Positions 8,717-16,530 of a stretch of 33,983 nucleotides of DNA are shown here, piece by piece (the first letter of the stretch is position 1; every line of letters starts with the position of its first letter). A model generated the notes under the pieces. The model was not told where the DNA came from. It made no database searches and saw only the letters and a list, made by a program, of their open reading frames with translations. Source of the DNA: Puniceicoccaceae bacterium (GTDB lineage Bacteria; Verrucomicrobiota; Verrucomicrobiae; Opitutales; Coraliomargaritaceae); the NCBI GenBank assembly GCA_902516225.1, contig CABXXS010000006.1:1-33983 (forward strand), given 5' to 3'. The position numbers were made by a program, and so were the translations under genes.

Positions 8717-10261
8717 ATGTTCTCCATACAACGACCCATCACTATCTTATCCCTGCTGTGCAGTTTGCTGATACATTCAATAGGTACAGCATTTGAGCAA
8801 CCCAATGTAATTATAATCTACGGGGACGATGTCGGTTACGGCGACGTCGGTGTTTATGGATCCGAAAAAATCCCTACTCCTCATATTGATGCATTAGCTG
8901 CCAGTGGCTTACGCTTCGAGGATGGCCACTGCTCAGCGGCAACTTGTAGCCCTTCGCGATTTTCTATGCTCACGGGCACTCATGGCTTCCGTGCCAATGT
9001 ACGTATTTTGGGCCCAAATGCCCCCCTGGTGATACCCGTAGAGACCTATACGATAGCCGATTTATTTAAAGATGCGGGCTATAAGACTGCTGTCATCGGC
9101 AAATGGCACCTAGGTCTTGGTACTAAAGAAGCCCCCGCCAATTGGAATGCTGAAGTCTTTCCAGGCCCACTCGAAATCGGCTTCGATTATAGCTTTCTAC
9201 TACCTTCTACTAACGACCGAGTGCCCTGCGTTTATTTAGAAAATTATCGTGTTGTAAACCATGACCCGGAAGACCCCATTTTCGTCGGGCTTAGCCCAGA
9301 ACAAGTCAACCGACCTAGGAGCACAGCATATCCAGATGGCCGCGAAAATCGCCAAGCGATGACCTATTACCAGAGCAGTCACGGTCACAACCATAGTGTT
9401 ATCAATGGTATCGGGCGCATCGGCTTCATGTCTGGGGGTAAAGCAGCCCTTTGGGATGATCAGACCATGGCTGATGTATTTGTCGAGAAGGCTTGCGACT
9501 ATATTCGTACAAGCAAAAATACCCCCTTCTTTCTCTTTTTCTCTTCGCAAGATATTCATGTGCCTCGAGCCCCTCACCCACGTTTTCAGGGAAAGACTGC
9601 GCTCGGTTACCGCGGTGACGCGATGGTGCAATTTGACTGGTGTGTCGGGCAGATCATCGACGCACTTAGATCCAATGATCTTCTAGAAAATAGTATCGTT
9701 ATTTTCTCCAGCGACAATGGGCCTACTTATGATGATGGCTACGCCGACGGCAGTACAGTCAAAACCTCCAAAGCCGATAACGACCAAGGCCACTACGCAG
9801 CAGGACCTTATCGCGGTGGGAAATATCAAATCTACGAAGGTGGTACACGTGTACCACTTATAATTAGTTGGCCGGCTGTAATCAATCCAGGCAGCACGAA
9901 TGCGCTGGTAAACCAAATTGACTTACTGCACTCATTCGCCAAATTCCTAGAGCTTGAATTACCAAAGGGAGCCGCGGCGGATAGTCGCGATACACTTGAC
10001 GCCTTTTTAGGGAAATCAGATCAAGGTCTTCCTTATATGCTAGAAGAGGCTACAAATGCTGTGGCGATACGCAGAGACCGATGGAAGTACATAGAGTTTC
10101 ATGCTAGTAAGTATCGACCAAAGCCCGGACCAGCAGAACTCTACGACTTGAGCACCGATATCGCCGAAGCAAACAATGTCATCACTGAGCATCCCCAAAT
10201 CGCAGAATCATTACGGCAGCAACTTCACTCCCTGCAAAAATCCGAAGGTATTCGCCATTAG
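8717..10261 (+). CDS. Secreted type I sulfatase, arylsulfatase A-like (CSPSR)
   Basis: This 514-aa protein has a signal peptide (about 1-25) and the metal pair D37-D38 in IIIYGDDVGYGD. The maturation site is C77-S-P-S-R81, followed by GKWHLG (128-133) and a late SSDNGP metal site. It is a close paralogue of the repeat-encoded sulfatase at 25891-27345. Both share TNDRVPCVYL, an NGIGRIGF block, GGK-A-WDD-TM and a GP-RGGKY segment that differ from the other sulfatases here. That suggests related substrate positions. It sits 10 bp after the previous sulfatase and 25 bp before the acetylesterase, in one operon. Confidence 0.92.
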   Translation: MFSIQRPITILSLLCSLLIHSIGTAFEQPNVIIIYGDDVGYGDVGVYGSEKIPTPHIDALAASGLRFEDGHCSAATCSPSRFSMLTGTHGFRANVRILGPNAPLVIPVETYTIADLFKDAGYKTAVIGKWHLGLGTKEAPANWNAEVFPGPLEIGFDYSFLLPSTNDRVPCVYLENYRVVNHDPEDPIFVGLSPEQVNRPRSTAYPDGRENRQAMTYYQSSHGHNHSVINGIGRIGFMSGGKAALWDDQTMADVFVEKACDYIRTSKNTPFFLFFSSQDIHVPRAPHPRFQGKTALGYRGDAMVQFDWCVGQIIDALRSNDLLENSIVIFSSDNGPTYDDGYADGSTVKTSKADNDQGHYAAGPYRGGKYQIYEGGTRVPLIISWPAVINPGSTNALVNQIDLLHSFAKFLELELPKGAAADSRDTLDAFLGKSDQGLPYMLEEATNAVAIRRDRWKYIEFHASKYRPKPGPAELYDLSTDIAEANNVITEHPQIAESLRQQLHSLQKSEGIRH

Positions 10262-10286
10262 TCTTTTTCGGCTAACTAGAAAAATT

Positions 10287-11885
10287 ATGAAAATCATATT
10301 ACAGCAAACTATACTTGGCATTCTTGTCATACTTAATCCGCTTTACGCGGAAATCGGAATTGCCCCAGTATTTTCTGATAATATGATACTCCAGAGAGAC
10401 GTCAGCATCCCACTAAGAGGAACCGCTACTGATGAGAAAGAAGTAACCGTACAATTTAACGGTGGTACATATGCATCTGTAGTTATAAAAAATCGATGGA
10501 TGGTAGAACTACCCGCTATGCCCGCTGGTGGAAGCTTCGAAATCCTCATCAAAGGAGCGAAGAATACTGTCACTGTTTCGAATGTAACCTTTGGCGATAT
10601 CTGGCTCTGCGCCGGACAATCAAATATGGATAGCTCCATTGAGACATATAAGCGCAAATTTCCTGAGCTTTATGAAGGTCACCCTGTGAAGTACCACGAG
10701 CAAATTCGTATCTTCCGAGCTGCCATCCTACCCGTGGACGAGCCCCAAGAGTTTATTAAACGCGAGTATCGCTTTGATCAGGGTTGGTATCCAATCCAGC
10801 CGCGCACCCGTACCCAGCTCCTTACTGCTACTGGCTACTTTTTTGGATTGTACCTCGCAGAAGCCTTAGATGCACCAATCGGTCTAATCCAATCCGCTTG
10901 TGGCGGCACCCCCATTACTGCTTGGATGCCGCCGGGCTCCCTTGAAGATCGTGATGAGTATAATTCCATCATAGGAGACTACCAGCAAGCGGTTCAAGAC
11001 TGGCCGACCAATAAAATAAAATACGAGCAGCAGGTAAAGGAATGGGAAGTAAAAAAAGCAAGTGGCGAACAAGTCGGTTGGAGACCATCTCCCCCTTTAG
11101 GTAGTCCTCTAAGTAGTAAACGACCTTACGCCCTGCATAATGGAATGATCGCTCCGCTTTATGAACTACCGATCAAAGGCGTGCTTTGGTATCAAGGTGA
11201 AGGCAATGCCAGAACCCGCCAAAGTTGCGTGCAATACGAGACACTCCTGAAAGACATGGTCGCACATTGGCGTGCAAACTGGGGTAATAAAAGCATGCCA
11301 TTTCTGGTCGTGCAACTGCCTGGATTTGGCAAAGCCACGGAAAAAATAAATACCAGCCACAACTGGCCATGGATGCGAGAATCCCAAAAAAATATTGAAG
11401 ACATCCTTAACTGCCGGACGGTATGCACTATTGATAGTGGCATGCAAAGAGATATCCATCCTCCCTATAAAGAAAATATCGGCAAGCGATTGGCTTACGC
11501 CGCACAATCTATGGTGTATAAGCAAAGTAGTGCACCGCAATCACCAGAATACTGTGCGCACCAATTCGATGGCGAATCGACCCTCATCACCCTGAAAAAT
11601 GTCGGCAGCGGGCTAATTACCTCGAATCCTTTAATCAAAGACATGAATTATGATGATGGCGAGGTACTTGGCTTCACCGTGATAAATGCTGACGGCAAGT
11701 ATATACGCGCCACTGGCGAGATAATCGCAAAAAATAAAGTACGCTTGCGACACCCAGGTATCAGCTCGCCAAAGTCGATTCGCTATGGCTGGGAAAATTT
11801 TCCCAACCTCAACTTATTCGGCTCAGATAATATGCCCGCATTCCCATTCCGCACAGATCAGACTTCTCCCTTTGATGGTAACTAA
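10287..11885 (+). CDS. SIAE-like carbohydrate acetylesterase, secreted
   Basis: This 532-aa protein belongs to the sialate O-acetylesterase (SASA/SGNH) family. S112 in WLCAGQSNMDSS is the nucleophile, and DIHP (D389, H391) ahead of YKENIGKRLA carries the rest of the catalytic triad. GVLWYQGEGN (298-307) is the conserved block around the oxyanion site. A signal peptide covers about residues 1-21 (ending LYA). An in-frame upstream start at 10176 would overlap the preceding sulfatase by 86 bases and bury the signal peptide, so the ATG at 10287 is preferred. In this setting it more likely deacetylates plant or algal glycans than sialic acid. That is inference. Confidence 0.87.
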   Translation: MKIILQQTILGILVILNPLYAEIGIAPVFSDNMILQRDVSIPLRGTATDEKEVTVQFNGGTYASVVIKNRWMVELPAMPAGGSFEILIKGAKNTVTVSNVTFGDIWLCAGQSNMDSSIETYKRKFPELYEGHPVKYHEQIRIFRAAILPVDEPQEFIKREYRFDQGWYPIQPRTRTQLLTATGYFFGLYLAEALDAPIGLIQSACGGTPITAWMPPGSLEDRDEYNSIIGDYQQAVQDWPTNKIKYEQQVKEWEVKKASGEQVGWRPSPPLGSPLSSKRPYALHNGMIAPLYELPIKGVLWYQGEGNARTRQSCVQYETLLKDMVAHWRANWGNKSMPFLVVQLPGFGKATEKINTSHNWPWMRESQKNIEDILNCRTVCTIDSGMQRDIHPPYKENIGKRLAYAAQSMVYKQSSAPQSPEYCAHQFDGESTLITLKNVGSGLITSNPLIKDMNYDDGEVLGFTVINADGKYIRATGEIIAKNKVRLRHPGISSPKSIRYGWENFPNLNLFGSDNMPAFPFRTDQTSPFDGN

Positions 11886-11901
11886 TTGCGAGAATCTAGG
11901 A

Positions 11902-13368
11902 ATGAAATCTAAGAACACACGCCAATCACTTTCGCGGCGAGATTTTCTCAAGTCCTCGGGTGCTTTTGGTGCGCTGACCATACTTCCATCCCATATAGTA
12001 TTGGGCAATCATTCGACTTCAGGACTGGCACCCAGTGAAAAAGTAAGACTGGCAATCATTGGTATTGGAAATCAAGGTAACAGAGACCGAAAGTTACTAC
12101 TAGCCTCAGGGCTATGTGATGTCGTCGCACTCTGCGACATCGATATGAATGCTGCGCATACCCATGAAGCGCGCTACGTGCACCGACTCACTGGCAAGCC
12201 ACCAGTAACTAAGGATGGCGAAACGCCGCCAGAGCAGATCCAAATACAAGCACGCGCTTACACGGACTTTCGAAAAATGTTTGACGACATGGCTGGCGAC
12301 ATCGATGCCGTGCTGATTGCCACGCCCGATCATTCGCACTTTGCTGCGACCATGCTCGCCATGTCGCTCGGCAAGCACGTATTTGTCGAAAAACCACTGG
12401 CTCACACTTTTGGTCAATGCGAGCGTCTAATGGATCTTGCTGCGCGTAGTGGCGTAGTCACCCAGATGGGAAACCAAGGGCACTCTGGCCCTAACTATTT
12501 CCAGTTCAAAGCGTGGTCAGAGGCAGGCATCATCAAAGACATTACCCGAATCACCGCTCACATGAATATCAAGCGTCGCTGGCACGGTTGGGGAGCTACC
12601 GCAAGTAGCTATCCCAGCGAACCCATTTTAGGCAGTATTCATTGGGAACAGTGGCATGATGTAGTTGCCGCTAACCGAACATTTAGTAGTAAGCTTCATC
12701 CACAGGAGTGGCGCAGTTGGTACGAATTTGGAAGCGGCTGCTTAGGCGACTGGGCACCGCACATTTTAGATACCTGCCATCGTTTTCTCCACCTAGGTCT
12801 ACCCGAGCGCATCGTGACTTTGGATCGCGGCGGCATTAACCCCTACGATTTAATCTACCCAGAATCCTCAACCATTCGTTTCGACTTTCCCGAGCGCGGC
12901 CCTAATCTGCCTGCATGCAAAGTCACATGGTACGACGGACTAAATAACGAGCCAACACTCGCAGCTGAATACACAGAAGATAGTGACTCTGAATTATTAA
13001 ACAGTCCTGGTAAAGAGCTCTACAGTGAAAAGCTCACCTTTAAGGGTGGCCACCACGGGCAACCGCTCCAAATTATACCACGGTCCAAATTCTTGGACAT
13101 GCGCGCATCGCTACCTCCATTCCCGCAGAAGAACTCTAATCACTATACAAACTTCTTACTCGCTTGTAAGGGAGAGGAAATTTCCCGCTCTCCTTTCAGC
13201 GTCAGTGGCACGCTAACACAAGTCATGACCCTGGGTATGCTGGCTCAACGCTTTGGTGGGCAAATCGAATTCGATCGCCAAAACAAATGCATCACTAACA
13301 ACCCTACTGCTCATACACTGCTCGACCCCGCACCGCGCAAGGGATGGGAATCCTACTATAAGCTGTAA
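11902..13368 (+). CDS. Tat-exported Gfo/Idh/MocA-family oxidoreductase
   Basis: This 488-aa NAD(P)-dependent sugar oxidoreductase-like protein has a twin-arginine signal, SRRDFLKSSG at residues 11-20. Export of the folded, cofactor-loaded enzyme is therefore expected. The Rossmann motif is G54-I-G-N-Q-G59, and the family EKP motif is at 163-165 (VFVEKPLAHT). The ATG at 11902 is chosen over an earlier in-frame start (11785) because it places the Tat motif at the N-terminus and leaves 16 bp after the esterase. A DUF1080 protein follows after 24 bp. Such pairs occur in keto-intermediate glycoside-cleaving pathways, where an oxidoreductase makes a 3-keto sugar. Some Tat-borne members of this superfamily are GH109 glycosidases, and I cannot exclude that role. 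Confidence 0.88.
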   Translation: MKSKNTRQSLSRRDFLKSSGAFGALTILPSHIVLGNHSTSGLAPSEKVRLAIIGIGNQGNRDRKLLLASGLCDVVALCDIDMNAAHTHEARYVHRLTGKPPVTKDGETPPEQIQIQARAYTDFRKMFDDMAGDIDAVLIATPDHSHFAATMLAMSLGKHVFVEKPLAHTFGQCERLMDLAARSGVVTQMGNQGHSGPNYFQFKAWSEAGIIKDITRITAHMNIKRRWHGWGATASSYPSEPILGSIHWEQWHDVVAANRTFSSKLHPQEWRSWYEFGSGCLGDWAPHILDTCHRFLHLGLPERIVTLDRGGINPYDLIYPESSTIRFDFPERGPNLPACKVTWYDGLNNEPTLAAEYTEDSDSELLNSPGKELYSEKLTFKGGHHGQPLQIIPRSKFLDMRASLPPFPQKNSNHYTNFLLACKGEEISRSPFSVSGTLTQVMTLGMLAQRFGGQIEFDRQNKCITNNPTAHTLLDPAPRKGWESYYKL

Positions 13369-13392
13369 GCTTTATTATCTAGTGATTCATCT

Positions 13393-14157
13393 ATGAAAAA
13401 ACTAGCACTCCTATTAGGCATACTCTCTAGCACTACATTGTGTGTAGCTAATAAAGTATCCGAAGCGCAGCAACCATTCATAAAAAAATACGAAAATCAA
13501 AAGCGTATCATTACGCCCCAAAAAGCGCGAATCAATAACGAGCCCGAGCCGGATCTAAGTGAGGGCTTCGTCAGCCTTTACAACGGTAAAGACCTCAGTA
13601 ATTGGACAGATCGTGGAGGCTATTGCACCTTTGAAGCCCGCACAGATCGAATAGTAGGGACCTGCGTAAAAGGTTCGCCCAGCACCTATCTGACAACTGC
13701 GCGCGAGGACTACAATGACTTCATTTTTACTGCGGAGTTAAAATGGGTCATCGATAGCAATAGCGGCATTATGTTTCGCGCACAATATGAGCCGAAGAAA
13801 CCCTACGATAGGGTCATTGGTCCACAGTGTGAAATGGAAGGTTTCGCACCAATGCTAAAGCGTCAGCGCGGTTGGTCGGGCGGCATCTATGGCCAGGGAT
13901 ATGCCGCTTGGATTTATCCGCTTTGGCTCGAGGCTCATAGTGCTGTGCGTCAGGCGCTAAAAACAGATGCTTGGAATCGGGTCACAATTGTAGCGGACAA
14001 GGGAACAGTAAAAACCTGGGTAAACGGAGTGCCTGCTGCTCACTGGGTTGACGATCAGTTCCTAGAAGGGTTTTTTGGACTTCAGGTACACTCTGGAGAA
14101 CAAGGTGAAGTCCACTTTAGAAACATAAAGGTCAAGGAACTACCAGAGCGCCGTTGA
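13393..14157 (+). CDS. DUF1080 / 3-keto-disaccharide hydrolase-like secreted protein
   Basis: This 254-aa protein has a signal peptide (about 1-19, ending CVA), a charged linker and one concanavalin-like beta-sandwich of the DUF1080 (PF06439) type from about residue 57. Recognisable blocks are EGFVSLYNGKDLSNW, YNDFIFTAELKW, SGIMFRAQY and GFFGLQVHSGEQGEVHFRNI. The family was first known as a domain of unknown function. Several members hydrolyse 3-keto-glycosides made by Gfo/Idh/MocA partners. Such a partner gene lies directly upstream here. Catalysis in this protein is inferred from family and context. Confidence 0.85.
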   Translation: MKKLALLLGILSSTTLCVANKVSEAQQPFIKKYENQKRIITPQKARINNEPEPDLSEGFVSLYNGKDLSNWTDRGGYCTFEARTDRIVGTCVKGSPSTYLTTAREDYNDFIFTAELKWVIDSNSGIMFRAQYEPKKPYDRVIGPQCEMEGFAPMLKRQRGWSGGIYGQGYAAWIYPLWLEAHSAVRQALKTDAWNRVTIVADKGTVKTWVNGVPAAHWVDDQFLEGFFGLQVHSGEQGEVHFRNIKVKELPERR

Positions 14158-14201
14158 CGATTAGTTGCAGTACAATAAAAATGTATACTTACTACAGTCG
14201 A

Positions 14202-15632
14202 ATGAATCTTGCGCACAAGTCTACCACTATTTGTCTAATCATCCTCTTCGCGCTCACTGCGAGTGCTGGTGAGAGGAAAAATATTTTGCTTATTTGTGTT
14301 GATGACCTGCGACCTGAGCTAAGCTGCTTCGGTGTTGATTACATTCACTCACCTAATATAGACCAATTAGCTGCTAGTGGACGCGCTTTTTATAATCACT
14401 ACGTAAATGCGCCGACTTGCGGGGCTTCTCGATACACCTTGCTGACAGGTCAATACAATCTGAATAGCCCGCAGAATAATCGCTTACTTTTTAATCGAGC
14501 CAGTAAGCTCAAAGAAGAACCTAGCTCAGTCTCTCCGAGCCTGCCGGCATGGTTCAGAAAGAATGGTTATACAACCGTATCGATAGGTAAAGTGTCTCAC
14601 CACCCAGGCGGACTAGGAGGTAAAAATTGGGATGATCCTAACGTGGTAGAGATGCCTAATTCATGGGACTTAAGCCTACAACCCATTGGCGATTGGCAGC
14701 ACCCAAGGGGTATTATGCATGCCCTCGCTGAAGGTAAAATTTGGGGATTAGGTGAAATTCTCTCAGTATTTGAAGCCTTCGCTGGTGATGATCAAAGTTA
14801 CCCGGATGGATTGATCACCGACACAGCTATCAAACAAATTAATAAGTTAGATGCAACCGCGTCCCCATTTTTTATGGCAGTTGGTTTCATTCGCCCTCAC
14901 CTTCCCTTCGGAGCACCAAAGAAATATCTAGACCTATACGAAGAGTGTGAATTGCCCGCAATTGCACATCCCTATAAGCCCAAGCATCCCAGCTCTTGGC
15001 AAAGCTCTGGTGAGTTTATGAGGTACAATCGCTGGTCAAGGAACCCTATTTCAGATCCAGCTTTCGCAGATGACGTGCGACGTCATTATGCCGCTTGTGT
15101 CAGTTATGTAGACGCACAAGTTGGACTGCTAATGGATCAGCTCGACCAATTGGGTATGCGTGAAAACACTATAGTAGTTCTCTGGGGCGATCACGGTTGG
15201 CACTTAGGAGAACACGGTGTTTGGGGCAAACATACCTTATTTGAAGAGTCGCTACGATCACCGCTTATCATATCTTATAAAGATATTCCCAAATCTGGAG
15301 AGCCTTGTGAAGCTGTTGTGGAAAGTATCGATATATTCCCTACATTATGTGACATAGCCGGTATCCCAACCCCAGAATATATCCACGGAAAGACCCTAAA
15401 ACTACAGCTAGATAAGCCTGAGTCACCTGGGCACTCAGCTGTCGGATTTCAAAGTCATCGAAAGACTATTCGAACTAAAAATCACCGCCTGATTTTGCAC
15501 AATAATGGATATGCAGAACTCTACGATTTTTCGAGTACCAAGTATGCGGGCATTAATCGAGCTCAGGACTTTCCAGATGTAGTACTCCAGCTAACTGAGC
15601 AATTAAACGAACGGCTAAAATTAAATAATTAG
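14202..15632 (+). CDS. Secreted type I sulfatase, iduronate-2-sulfatase-like with CGASR motif
   Basis: From the ATG at 14202 this is a 476-aa enzyme with signal peptide MNLAHKSTTICLIILFALTA. In-frame alternatives are the ATG at 14181 and a TTG at 14154, the latter overlapping the DUF1080 stop. The 14202 start gives the cleanest signal peptide. The metal pair is D34-D35 (CVDDLRPE). The maturation site reads C73-G-A-S-R77, with alanine where most sulfatases have proline. GFIRPHLPFGAPKKYLDLY and WGDHGWHLGEHG complete an iduronate-2-sulfatase-like core. Other enzymes of this subgroup in the window carry CxPSR. The esterase gene follows after 6 bp. Confidence 0.9.
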   Translation: MNLAHKSTTICLIILFALTASAGERKNILLICVDDLRPELSCFGVDYIHSPNIDQLAASGRAFYNHYVNAPTCGASRYTLLTGQYNLNSPQNNRLLFNRASKLKEEPSSVSPSLPAWFRKNGYTTVSIGKVSHHPGGLGGKNWDDPNVVEMPNSWDLSLQPIGDWQHPRGIMHALAEGKIWGLGEILSVFEAFAGDDQSYPDGLITDTAIKQINKLDATASPFFMAVGFIRPHLPFGAPKKYLDLYEECELPAIAHPYKPKHPSSWQSSGEFMRYNRWSRNPISDPAFADDVRRHYAACVSYVDAQVGLLMDQLDQLGMRENTIVVLWGDHGWHLGEHGVWGKHTLFEESLRSPLIISYKDIPKSGEPCEAVVESIDIFPTLCDIAGIPTPEYIHGKTLKLQLDKPESPGHSAVGFQSHRKTIRTKNHRLILHNNGYAELYDFSSTKYAGINRAQDFPDVVLQLTEQLNERLKLNN

Positions 15633-15638
15633 ATCCTA

Positions 15639-16523
15639 ATGAATGTGAAAGTCTCAATCTATTATCTCTTCATCTTAATAGTCACTTCCTGCATCGCAAA
15701 AGTGCCAGAAATTCGTGCCCCAGTTATGCCTCCTAAGGTTCCAGACGGAATCGAATATAGTGTTCATCAATACCGCACATCTACCCCAGAACGATCCGGT
15801 CAACTCGGTATCGCTATGCCAGAGAATGCCGTAGGATCGCTACCAGTAGTAGTCTGCATACACGGCGGCGGATGGTCTAAGGGCGACAAGGATCAGATGG
15901 CCTGGATGGCGATTCGTTATGCCCAGCTTGGCTATATTGGGGTGACAGTAGCTTATCGGCTCAATCATGAAGCTCCGCTTCCTGCGTGCATATTAGATGT
16001 TAAAACGGCAATACGATATCTTAAAAGCATCAGCAAAGACGTCCATATCGATCCAGATCGAATTGCGGTCCTCGGGTATAGTGCCGGCGCTCATTTAGCG
16101 CTTATGATTGGACTGAGTCCAGATGCAGATGTATTTAAAAGCAAAGACTATCTTGCAAAGAATTCATCTGTTCAATGCGTTGTAGCTATCTCAGCACCAA
16201 CAGACTTTGATACAATGCTCGAACGTGCTGGTCATTTGAATTTTCTGCCAGATGATCAATCCTCAGATCCCGAATTCATAACCCCACTTTCTCCAATAAA
16301 TTGGATTCACGAAGATCAAATTCCCATACTACTGGTACATGGTGATCAGGACAGAATAGTGCCACCCTATCATTACGAAAAATTCAGCCAGAAGTGCAGA
16401 GAATTTAGTATCTCTAATTTAGAGCGTTACATCCAACCTGGTGGCAATCATACGTTCTTTTTCAGGGCACGAAAAACTGTACAACCTGTTATTAATAATT
16501 TTTTAGCAAAAAATCTAAATTGA
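15639..16523 (+). CDS. Alpha/beta-hydrolase carbohydrate esterase, probable lipoprotein
   Basis: This 294-aa alpha/beta-hydrolase has the oxyanion-hole motif HGGGW (75-79). Nucleophile S148 sits in GYSAGAHLA, D238 in VHGDQDRIVP and H271 in GGNHTFF, so the catalytic triad is complete. The HGGGW form and small size match the BD-FAE/acetyl-xylan-esterase-like group that removes acyl groups from polysaccharides. The N-terminus has a short hydrophobic stretch ending V-T-S-C18, a plausible lipobox, so the enzyme may be anchored to a membrane. It lies 6 bp after a sulfatase and 7 bp before the phosphatase-like gene, deep in the operon. Confidence 0.85.
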   Translation: MNVKVSIYYLFILIVTSCIAKVPEIRAPVMPPKVPDGIEYSVHQYRTSTPERSGQLGIAMPENAVGSLPVVVCIHGGGWSKGDKDQMAWMAIRYAQLGYIGVTVAYRLNHEAPLPACILDVKTAIRYLKSISKDVHIDPDRIAVLGYSAGAHLALMIGLSPDADVFKSKDYLAKNSSVQCVVAISAPTDFDTMLERAGHLNFLPDDQSSDPEFITPLSPINWIHEDQIPILLVHGDQDRIVPPYHYEKFSQKCREFSISNLERYIQPGGNHTFFFRARKTVQPVINNFLAKNLN

Positions 16524-16530
16524 ATTAATC

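Noticed and set aside
10176..10286. Upstream in-frame extension of the acetylesterase
   Set aside because: It overlaps the end of the preceding sulfatase by 86 bases and would bury the signal peptide that begins at the ATG 10287.
11785..11901. Upstream in-frame extension of the Gfo/Idh oxidoreductase
   Set aside because: It overlaps the acetylesterase gene and would displace the Tat motif from the N-terminus; ATG 11902 fits better.
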